NCBI GenBank assembly: GCA_012510755.1
Contig: JAAZHL010000010.1
Span: 1-11,776 of the forward strand
Source: Leucobacter sp.
GTDB lineage: Bacteria > Actinomycetota > Actinomycetes > Actinomycetales > Microbacteriaceae
Reading direction: 5' to 3'
Length of the DNA: 11,776 nucleotides
Shown: positions 4,963 to 10,953 of the stretch, piece after piece
How positions within the stretch are numbered: position 1 is the first letter of the stretch
Layout of the letters: the number at the start of each line of letters is the position of its first letter
Made by a program: the position numbers and the translations under genes
The notes under the pieces: model-generated
What the model was told of the DNA's origin: nothing
What the model saw: the letters and a program-made list of their open reading frames with translations, nothing else
Databases searched by the model: none

Positions 4963-6561
4963 CTACGCCAGCTCTATCAGTTCGAGGTACTCCTTCGACC
5001 AATGATCTTCAGTGCCATCGGGCATGATCAGCACCCGCTCAGGGTTGAGCGCCTCAACCGCACCCGGGTCGTGCGACACCAGCACCACGGCACCCGTGAA
5101 GTTCGCGAGCGCATCGAGAATCTCGGCACGGCTCGCCGGGTCAAGGTTGTTTGTGGGCTCATCGCGCAACAGCACATTCGCGCTCGACACCACCAGCATC
5201 GCAAGCGCCAGACGGGTCTTCTCGCCGCCTGACAGCACACCGGCTGGCTTGTGCACGTCGTCTCCGCTGAACAGAAACGAACCGAGCACCTTGCGGGCCT
5301 CAGTCTCAGTCAGGTGTCGCGAGACCGACACCATGTTTTGCAGCACGCTCGCCTTCACATCGAGGGTCTCGTGCTCTTGGGCGTAATAGCCAACTTTCAG
5401 GCCATGACCGGCAACAATCTCGCCCATGTCGGGTTCGTCCACACCAGCGAGCAGCCGCAGCAGCGTCGTCTTGCCGGCGCCATTGAGACCGAGCACCACG
5501 ACCTTCGAGCCACGATCGATCGCGAGGTCGACGCCGGCGAAAATCTCGAGCGAACCGTACGACTTTGAGAGCCCGTTCGCCATAAGCGGGGTCTTGCCGC
5601 ACGGTGACGGCTCAGGAAACCGCAGCTTTGCCACCCGATCGACCTGACGTTCGTCTTCGAGCCCGGCAAGCATCTTCTCAGCACGCGCCACCATCTGATG
5701 GGCCGCTGCCGCCTTGGTTGCCTTCGCGCCGAACTTCGCAGCCTGATCTTTGAGCGCCGAAGCCTTCTTCTCGATATTCGCTCGTTCTTTGCGGCGGCGT
5801 TCTTCGTCGGCGGCACGCTGCCTGAGATAGAGCTTCCAGCCCATGTTGTAGACGTCGATCACCTGACGGTTCGCGTCTAGATAAAAGACGCGGTTGACAG
5901 TTTCACCAACAAGCTCGACGTCGTGACTGATGATGATGACGCCGCCGCGATAGCTCTTCAAGAACTCGCGCAACCACACGACGCTGTCTGCGTCGAGGTG
6001 GTTCGTGGGCTCGTCAAGAATCATCGTATCGGCGTCGCTGAACAAAATGCGGGCGAGTTCGATGCGGCGACGCTGCCCACCCGACAGGGTTCCTAACGGC
6101 TGGTCGAGCACGCGGTCAGGCAGCCCGAGGTTGTGCGAGATCGAAGCGGCCTCTGCCTCTGCCGCATAGCCACCGAGCGCCTGAAAACGGTCGGTCAAAT
6201 TGCCGAAGCGCCTCATTGCTTTCTCGGCGACAGCGGGGTCATCGCTCGCCATTGCTTCAGAGGCCTGCGTGAGTTGCTGCGTCAGCGTGCCGAGACCACG
6301 CGCGTCGAGAATGCGGTGCCGTGCCAGCTGGTTTGGGTCGCCGGTACGAGGATCCTGCGGCAGAAAACCAAGCTCACCACTGACAGAGATCTTGCCCTCT
6401 GCGGGCTGTACCTCCCCCGACAGCGTTCGCGTGAGCGTCGTCTTACCGGCGCCGTTGCGGCCAACCAGCCCGACTTTGTCGCCCGGGTTTACCCGAAAGC
6501 TGACGCCACCCATCAAACGGCGGGCGCCGACATTAATAGCGAGGTCTTCAACCGTGATCAC
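4963..6561 (-). CDS. ABC-F family ATPase (two fused ATP-binding domains, ribosome-associated type)
   Basis: 532 residues from GTG 6561, with GAGAGGA seven bases upstream. It has two ABC domains and no membrane segments. Domain 1 has Walker A GRNGAGKT (34-41), signature LSGGQ (159-163), Walker B MILDE followed by PTNHLD (180-190), and H-loop His213. A charged, Lys/Arg/Ala-rich linker (about 240-310), the P-site tRNA interaction region of ABC-F proteins, separates it from domain 2. Domain 2 has Walker A GLNGAGKT (358-365), signature LSGGE (443-447), Walker B VLLRDE (463-468) with PTNNLD, and His497. ABC-F proteins bind the ribosome E site and modulate translation or protect from antibiotics; subfamily and role here are open. 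It resembles the 540-residue actinobacterial class near suf genes (for example Mycobacterium Rv1473, from memory). Arg466 before the catalytic DE is atypical. The gene lies just downstream of a strong hairpin. Confidence 0.92.
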   Translation of the reverse strand: MITVEDLAINVGARRLMGGVSFRVNPGDKVGLVGRNGAGKTTLTRTLSGEVQPAEGKISVSGELGFLPQDPRTGDPNQLARHRILDARGLGTLTQQLTQASEAMASDDPAVAEKAMRRFGNLTDRFQALGGYAAEAEAASISHNLGLPDRVLDQPLGTLSGGQRRRIELARILFSDADTMILDEPTNHLDADSVVWLREFLKSYRGGVIIISHDVELVGETVNRVFYLDANRQVIDVYNMGWKLYLRQRAADEERRRKERANIEKKASALKDQAAKFGAKATKAAAAHQMVARAEKMLAGLEDERQVDRVAKLRFPEPSPCGKTPLMANGLSKSYGSLEIFAGVDLAIDRGSKVVVLGLNGAGKTTLLRLLAGVDEPDMGEIVAGHGLKVGYYAQEHETLDVKASVLQNMVSVSRHLTETEARKVLGSFLFSGDDVHKPAGVLSGGEKTRLALAMLVVSSANVLLRDEPTNNLDPASRAEILDALANFTGAVVLVSHDPGAVEALNPERVLIMPDGTEDHWSKEYLELIELA

Positions 6562-6587
6562 ACGCTTTTCCTCTCACACACATAAGA

Positions 6588-6616
6588 AGAGCCCGGAACC
6601 CTTGGTTCCGGGCTCT
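6588..6616 (-). terminator. Strong hairpin ending the suf operon, directly before the ABC-F gene
   Basis: AGAGCCCGGAACC (6588-6600) and GGTTCCGGGCTCT (6604-6616) form a perfect 13-base stem with a three-base loop. Read on the minus strand it is followed by TCTTAT, a weak U-rich tail; on the plus strand no T-run follows, so it acts on suf transcripts. Only 26 bases separate it from the ABC-F start codon, so it may also work as an attenuator. Confidence 0.8.
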
Positions 6617-6617
6617 C

Positions 6618-6632
6618 GGCGGCTGAGCCGCC
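6618..6632 (-). terminator. Second small hairpin next to the suf terminator
   Basis: GGCGGC and GCCGCC around a TGA loop form a 6-base G/C stem. It is the first structure met after the DUF59 stop on the minus strand, one base before the 13-bp hairpin. Alone it is weak; it probably adds to the terminator or is an alternative fold. Confidence 0.45.
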
Positions 6633-6651
6633 CAGCAGTCAGTTCATTTAC

Positions 6652-6996
6652 TCAGATCGAAAAACCGAGGGCCCGCATCATGTCGCGGCCATCATCGGTG
6701 ATTCGTTCTGGCGTCCACGGCGGCATCCACACCCAGTTGATGCGAAACGCACGCACGAGGCCGTCGAGCGACTCGGCAATATCGTTCTCAATCACATCGG
6801 TGAGTGGGCAGCCAGCGCTCGTGAGTGTCATCGAGATCACAAGCGCATCGTGCTCTTCGTCAAACGCGAGATCGTAGATGAGACCGAGATCGACAATGTT
6901 GACTCCGAGCTCGGGGTCACTCACGTTCTTCAGCGCATCGAGCGCCTGCTCTCGAAACTCGGGGTCGATGGTCGCGACGCTGGTTGTCTCGTTCAT
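6652..6996 (-). CDS. MIP18/DUF59 family metal-sulfur cluster assembly factor (SufT-like)
   Basis: 114 residues from ATG 6996, ten bases after the sufC stop, so it is the last gene of the suf operon. The conserved parts are DPELGVNIVDLGLIYDL (27-43), SAGCPLTD (60-67) with the single conserved Cys63, and a C-terminal MPPWTPERITDDGR (91-104). These define DUF59 proteins, which help mature or transfer Fe-S clusters to target proteins in the cytosol. From memory, Mycobacterium Rv1466 is the equivalent protein at the end of its suf operon. The assignment to the family is firm. The precise step, and whether it should be called SufT, is inferred from context. The gene is complete and followed by two hairpins. 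Confidence 0.93.
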   Translation of the reverse strand: MNETTSVATIDPEFREQALDALKNVSDPELGVNIVDLGLIYDLAFDEEHDALVISMTLTSAGCPLTDVIENDIAESLDGLVRAFRINWVWMPPWTPERITDDGRDMMRALGFSI

Positions 6997-7006
6997 AGTT
7001 CTCAGC

Positions 7007-7774
7007 TTACGCGTTCGAGGACTCAGTCAGAAAGCGATCGTAGCCTTCTTCTTCGAGACGATCAGCAAGTTCGGGGCCGCCCTGCTCGGCGATGCGACCG
7101 TCAACGAACACGTGCACAAAGTCGGGCTTGATGTAGCGCAGAATGCGCGTGTAGTGGGTGATCAGCATGACGCCAACACCGGTGTTCTCACGCGCACGGT
7201 TCACCCCGTCAGACACGACCTTCAGCGCATCAACGTCAAGACCCGAGTCGGTCTCATCGAGCACGGCGAAGCGGGGCTTCAGCAGTTCAAGCTGCAAGAT
7301 TTCGTTGCGCTTCTTTTCGCCGCCCGAGAAACCTTCGTTCACGTTGCGCTCTGCGAACGACTTGTCCATGCGCAGCGCGTCCATGGCCTCGCGCACGTCT
7401 TTCATCCAGGTGCGAATCGCGGGTGCTTCGCCGTCAATTGAGGTCTTCGCAGTGCGCAAGAAGTTTGCATTCGTGACACCGGGAATCTCAACCGGGTACT
7501 GCATCGCCAAAAAGAGGCCGGCCTGGGCACGTTCGTCGACGCCCATCTCGGTCACATCTTCGCCGTCCAGCAAGATCTGTCCGCTCGTGACCTCGTAACG
7601 CGGGTGGCCAGCGATTGCGTAGGCGAGCGTCGACTTGCCTGAGCCGTTAGGGCCCATGATCGCGTGGGTCTCACCCTGACGAATAGTGAGGTTCACACCC
7701 TTCAAAATGGGCTTTGCGCCCTGGTCAGTTTCGACGCTGACGTGTAGGTCTTTGATCTCAAGTACAGAAGTCAT
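7007..7774 (-). CDS. sufC: SufC, Fe-S cluster assembly ATPase
   Basis: 255 residues from ATG 7774, which directly abuts the Rieske stop (TAAATG); GAAAGAGA in the end of the Rieske gene is the likely ribosome site. It is a single ABC ATPase domain with Walker A GPNGSGKS (41-48), a SufC-type Q-loop region (AMQYPVEIPGV, 90-100), signature FSGGEKKR (149-156), Walker B FAVLDETDSGLD (169-180) and H-loop His207. The DETDSGLD form and the HYTRILRYIKPD segment (207-218) separate SufC from transporter ATPases. SufC powers conformational change in the cytosolic SufBC2D scaffold during cluster assembly. It sits in the order sufB-sufD-Rieske-sufC-DUF59. Length is typical and all motifs are intact. Confidence 0.97.
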   Translation of the reverse strand: MTSVLEIKDLHVSVETDQGAKPILKGVNLTIRQGETHAIMGPNGSGKSTLAYAIAGHPRYEVTSGQILLDGEDVTEMGVDERAQAGLFLAMQYPVEIPGVTNANFLRTAKTSIDGEAPAIRTWMKDVREAMDALRMDKSFAERNVNEGFSGGEKKRNEILQLELLKPRFAVLDETDSGLDVDALKVVSDGVNRARENTGVGVMLITHYTRILRYIKPDFVHVFVDGRIAEQGGPELADRLEEEGYDRFLTESSNA

Positions 7775-8104
7775 TTATGAAATCTCTTTCGTAACTGTCG
7801 GGTCAATGTATACGTCGTCACCCTCTATTTCGACGACGAAAACTGGTACCGGCTCGAATGCCGGCAAATTGCGGGGTTTTCCGGTGGTGAGAGAAAACGC
7901 CGAACCGTGCGCCCAACATTCAATCTCACCGTTCTCAACGAACCCCTCAGCGAGGCTGATCTGCCCGTGGGTGCAAGTGTCACCGATTGCGTGCACGACA
8001 CCTTCACCATCGAGCACGATGGCAATCGGAACGTTATCGATCACCACTCGCACCGCCTGGTCTTGCAGCAGTGCGCTCAGTTCAACAGCTTTCGTGCGAG
8101 CCAT
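7775..8104 (-). CDS. Rieske [2Fe-2S] ferredoxin-like protein of the suf operon
   Basis: 109 residues from ATG 8104; the start shares one base with the sufD stop (TAATG) and the stop abuts sufC. It is a single Rieske domain with Cys44-X-His46 in DTCTHGQISL and Cys63-X2-His66 in ECWAHGSAF, the four ligands of a [2Fe-2S] cluster. It has no membrane anchor or oxygenase domain, so it is a soluble ferredoxin of the type that serves non-heme oxygenases (NirD/BphF-like). Placement between sufD and sufC with no gaps argues that it works in Fe-S assembly, perhaps as an electron donor or cluster carrier, but that is inference. It could also be an early client of the pathway. Confidence 0.93.
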   Translation of the reverse strand: MARTKAVELSALLQDQAVRVVIDNVPIAIVLDGEGVVHAIGDTCTHGQISLAEGFVENGEIECWAHGSAFSLTTGKPRNLPAFEPVPVFVVEIEGDDVYIDPTVTKEIS

Positions 8105-9282
8105 TAGGCAAGTACGCTCTGTTCGAGCTCAGCGTCAATGGCCTGCTGCAGGCGATCTTCGATCTGCTCGTTGCCGATTCGCTGAATCACATCGAGCAAG
8201 AATCCACGCACGACCAGCTTGCGTGCCTCGTCTTCAGAGATGCCGCGGCTTTGCAGGTAGAAGATGTGCTCTTCATCAAACCGCCCGGTCGTCGACGCAT
8301 GGCCAGCGCCCGCAATGTCACCGGTTTCGATCTCGAGGTTCGGAATCGAGTCTGCGCGGGTGCCCTCGGTGAGCGTGAGGTTGCGATTCTCTTCGTAGCT
8401 GTCAGTGCCCGAAGCCACACGTCGGATCAGCACATCGCCGATCCACACCGCGCGAGCACCGTCACCCTGCAGGGCGCCCTTGTACGCGACACGGCTGCGG
8501 GAGTTCGGCGCATTGTGATCCATGTAGACCTGGTGTTCGAGGTGCTGACCGGCGTCGGCAAAATATGCACCGTAACTCTCGCCGTTCGCACCCTGACCAT
8601 CGAGATGAATCGAAGGGTTCACGCGCACGATCTTGCCGCCAAGCGAAACCACAATGTGTTGGAAGTTCGCATCACGGCCGACCGTTGCGTTGTGGCTCGC
8701 CACATGAATAGCATCTTCATTCCACTGCTGCACAGACACGACCCGCAGGTTCGCGCCCTCGCCCACAACGATTTCGACGGTCTCATTGAGGTGAGCAGCG
8801 CCCGAGTTCTCGATGATGACGAGCGAGTCGGACTGCGCGGCCGCCTCAATGACGGTGTGCGCAGCAGTCGCCTGCTGAGTGAACGCTGAGCGATCAACAA
8901 TCACCGTCTGGCGTTCGGTGCTGGTGAGCAGAATATGCTGTGCAACCTGTGCCTGGCCCCAGGCATTCGCCGCAGCACGGTCTTCGGGAATGCCGGCGCG
9001 CCCGACCACCTCTGAATCCATTGGCACGTAGCGAACGGTAACACCCGCTGCGTCGCTCACCGACACCGGCTGCTCGCCGCCCTGCAGTTCGCCAGACAGC
9101 AGCGTGCTGAGCTCGGTGACCGGCGTGAACTTCCAGTTCACTTCGCGACCGGTGACCTCGGGAAAATCTGCGACGTTTGTTGAACGAGGGCGCCCCGAGC
9201 GGGTCTGCACGGGCACACGAGTGTCCCAATTACCGTCGGTGTGTTCCCTGAAACCGTGTTGTTCTGTTTGAAGGGTGGACAT
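8104..9282 (-). CDS. sufD: SufD, Fe-S cluster assembly scaffold subunit
   Basis: 392 residues from ATG 9282, two bases after the sufB stop. The C-terminal two thirds form the SufB/SufD beta-helix core: ENSGAAHLNETVEIVVGEGA (158-177) and the SHNATVGRDANFQHI strand repeats (196-210). The helical C-terminal domain follows, with GAGHASTTGRFDEEHIFYL (325-343) and SRGISEDEARKLVVRGF (345-361). His328 sits where E. coli SufD places the His that helps build the nascent cluster (alignment from memory). SufD pairs with SufB and binds SufC in the SufBC2D complex, where clusters are assembled and iron may enter. The N-terminal part is variable, as usual for SufD. It is shorter than SufB and lacks the long N-terminal region of that protein, which separates the two. 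Confidence 0.95.
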   Translation of the reverse strand: MSTLQTEQHGFREHTDGNWDTRVPVQTRSGRPRSTNVADFPEVTGREVNWKFTPVTELSTLLSGELQGGEQPVSVSDAAGVTVRYVPMDSEVVGRAGIPEDRAAANAWGQAQVAQHILLTSTERQTVIVDRSAFTQQATAAHTVIEAAAQSDSLVIIENSGAAHLNETVEIVVGEGANLRVVSVQQWNEDAIHVASHNATVGRDANFQHIVVSLGGKIVRVNPSIHLDGQGANGESYGAYFADAGQHLEHQVYMDHNAPNSRSRVAYKGALQGDGARAVWIGDVLIRRVASGTDSYEENRNLTLTEGTRADSIPNLEIETGDIAGAGHASTTGRFDEEHIFYLQSRGISEDEARKLVVRGFLLDVIQRIGNEQIEDRLQQAIDAELEQSVLA

Positions 9283-9284
9283 AC

Positions 9285-10703
9285 TTAACCGACTGATCCT
9301 TCCATGCTCATCTCGATGAGCTTGTTCAATTCGAGCGCGTATTCCATCGGCAACTCGCGAGCAATTGGCTCGATGAAGCCGCGTACGATCATGGCCATCG
9401 CTTCTTCTTCTGCGAGCCCGCGGCTCATCAAGTAGAACAACTGCTCTTCGCTGACGCGCGTCACCGTGGCCTCGTGGGCCAGCACTGCGTCGTCGGTACG
9501 AATATCAATCGCCGGGTACGTATCGCTGCGCGAAATCGTGTCGACCAGCAACGCGTCGCACACGACCGAGTTCGCTGCGTGATGGGCACCCGCGTCAACA
9601 CGCACTTCACCGCGGTAGCCCGTGCGGCCACCACCCCGAGCGATCGACTTCGAAAGAATCGACGACTTGGTGTGGGGCGCGAGGTGAATCATCTTCGCGC
9701 CGGCGTCCTGGTGCTGGCCGGGGCCTGCGAACGCAACTGACAGTGTTTCGCCGGTGGCATGCTCGCCGGTCAGATAGACCGACGGGTACTTCATGGTGAC
9801 CTTCGAACCGATGTTGCCATCGACCCACTCCATGGTGGCGCCCGCCTCAGCAACGGCGCGCTTGGTCACAAGGTTGTATACGTTGTTCGACCAGTTCTGA
9901 ATGGTCGTGTACCGCACACGGGCGTTCTTCTTCACGATGATCTCAACCACGGCAGAGTGCAGCGAGTCAGACTTGTAGATCGGGGCGGTGCAGCCCTCGA
10001 TGTAGTGCACGTAGCTGTCCTCATCAGCGATAATCAGGGTGCGTTCGAACTGCCCCATGTTTTCGGTGTTGATGCGGAAGTATGCCTGCAGGGGAATCTC
10101 GACATGCACGCCCTTGGGAACGTAGACGAATGAACCGCCCGACCACACCGCGGTGTTAAGGGCGGCAAACTTGTTGTCGCCCGAAGGAATCACGGTGCCG
10201 AAGTACTCTTCGAAGACCTCTGGGTGCTCTTTCAGAGCGGTGTCGGTGTCGAGAAAGAGCACGCCCTGCTCTTCGAGGTCTTCGCGAATCTGGTGATACA
10301 CGACCTCGCTCTCGTACTGAGCGGCCACACCCGCGACCAAGCGCTGACGCTCAGCCTCGGGAATGCCGAGTCGCTCATACGTATTCTTGATCTCTTCGGG
10401 CAGCTCTTCCCAGCTGCCAGCCTGCTTCTCAGTCGACCGCACGAAGTACTTGATGTTGTCGAAATCAATCGCGCTCAGGTCAGCGCCAAAACTTGGCATT
10501 GGCTTGCGATCAAAAATCTGCAGAGCTTTGAGTCGTCGCTGCAGCATCCACTCAGGTTCGTTCTTCAACGCAGAGATATTACGAACAACATCTTCGCTGA
10601 GGCCACGCTGGGCACCCTCACCGGCATCATCTTTATCGTGCCAGCCGAACTCGTACACCCCCAAGCCTTCAAGCTCGGGGCGATCAATCAGTACCTCTGA
10701 CAT
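9285..10703 (-). CDS. sufB: SufB, Fe-S cluster assembly scaffold subunit
   Basis: 472 residues from ATG 10703 with AAAGGA eight bases upstream; first gene of the operon. It has the SufB-specific N-terminus (EPEWMLQRRLKALQIFDRKP, 49-68), the VYVPKGVHVEIPLQAYFRIN strand region (193-212), EGCTAPIYKSDSLHSAVVEI (236-255) and the C-terminal HEATVTRVSEEQLFYLMSRG (410-429). SufB is the main cluster scaffold in SufBC2D. Only Cys238 and Cys382 are present. The position of the E. coli scaffold Cys405 appears to be Ser391 here (alignment by eye from memory), as in other actinobacterial SufB. Mycobacterium sufB carries an intein; none interrupts this one, and length is normal. A promoter candidate lies about 160 bases upstream, giving a long leader. 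Confidence 0.97.
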   Translation of the reverse strand: MSEVLIDRPELEGLGVYEFGWHDKDDAGEGAQRGLSEDVVRNISALKNEPEWMLQRRLKALQIFDRKPMPSFGADLSAIDFDNIKYFVRSTEKQAGSWEELPEEIKNTYERLGIPEAERQRLVAGVAAQYESEVVYHQIREDLEEQGVLFLDTDTALKEHPEVFEEYFGTVIPSGDNKFAALNTAVWSGGSFVYVPKGVHVEIPLQAYFRINTENMGQFERTLIIADEDSYVHYIEGCTAPIYKSDSLHSAVVEIIVKKNARVRYTTIQNWSNNVYNLVTKRAVAEAGATMEWVDGNIGSKVTMKYPSVYLTGEHATGETLSVAFAGPGQHQDAGAKMIHLAPHTKSSILSKSIARGGGRTGYRGEVRVDAGAHHAANSVVCDALLVDTISRSDTYPAIDIRTDDAVLAHEATVTRVSEEQLFYLMSRGLAEEEAMAMIVRGFIEPIARELPMEYALELNKLIEMSMEGSVG

Positions 10704-10741
10704 CTGCTCATCCTTTGTTCGTTGTGGCTAATAAGTCTCTG

Positions 10742-10781
10742 CGCTCGAGTGAGCGGAACGCACTCGGGAACTCGCGCTCAC
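10742..10781 (-). promoter_or_regulatory. Overlapping inverted repeats in the suf leader
   Basis: Three inverted repeats overlap here. GTGAGCG (10749-10755) pairs with CGCTCAC (10775-10781); CGAGTG (10746-10751) pairs with CACTCG (10761-10766); CGCTC (10742-10746) pairs with GAGCG (10751-10755). They share arms, so the pairings exclude each other. The segment lies between the predicted suf start of transcription and sufB. It could be an operator for an Fe-S-sensing regulator or a set of alternative mRNA hairpins. A further weak stem, GGGCG/CGCCC, is at 10810-10832. Confidence 0.45.
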
Positions 10782-10862
10782 CTGGCTCCCCGCTACTGTG
10801 CAGTATTCTGGGCGTACACACCCTGTTCGCCCGCGTCGAAAATGCGCAGGCAACAACTGTCT

Positions 10863-10891
10863 AGTCTACAGGCTTGCTGCGCTGTTGTCAG
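10863..10891 (-). promoter_or_regulatory. Predicted sigma70-like promoter of the suf operon
   Basis: On the minus strand, CTGACA (10891-10886, 5 of 6 to TTGACA) is followed after exactly 17 bases by TAGACT (10868-10863, 4 of 6 to TATAAT with the conserved TA and final T). A purine at about 10857 would start the transcript, leaving a leader of roughly 150 bases before sufB. No equally good pair was found for ctaA on the plus strand. Confidence 0.5.
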
Positions 10892-10942
10892 CGGCCCGCC
10901 AGTCTCGTTCTGCTGTCGAAATAAGCCGGTAGCGAAAGGATC

Positions 10943-10948
10943 AGAGGA
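10943..10948 (+). promoter_or_regulatory. Ribosome binding site that decides the ctaA start
   Basis: AGAGGA lies five bases before GTG 10954, fixing the ctaA start at this non-ATG codon. A second purine-rich run, GAAAGGA at 10934-10940, is farther away and probably not used. Confidence 0.7.
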
Positions 10949-10953
10949 TCGCC

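Noticed and set aside
6549..6583. Possible 11-codon leader peptide (ATG 6583, minus strand) overlapping the ABC-F start
   Set aside because: No ribosome site before its ATG and no drug-stalling motif; it may exist by chance.
7987..8889. Long open frame on the plus strand (about 300 codons) opposite sufD and the Rieske gene
   Set aside because: Antisense to well-supported genes; the protein has no recognisable motif and reflects GC-rich codon structure.
9285..10703. Intein within sufB, as in mycobacteria
   Set aside because: The reading frame is a continuous SufB of normal length with no splicing-domain block.
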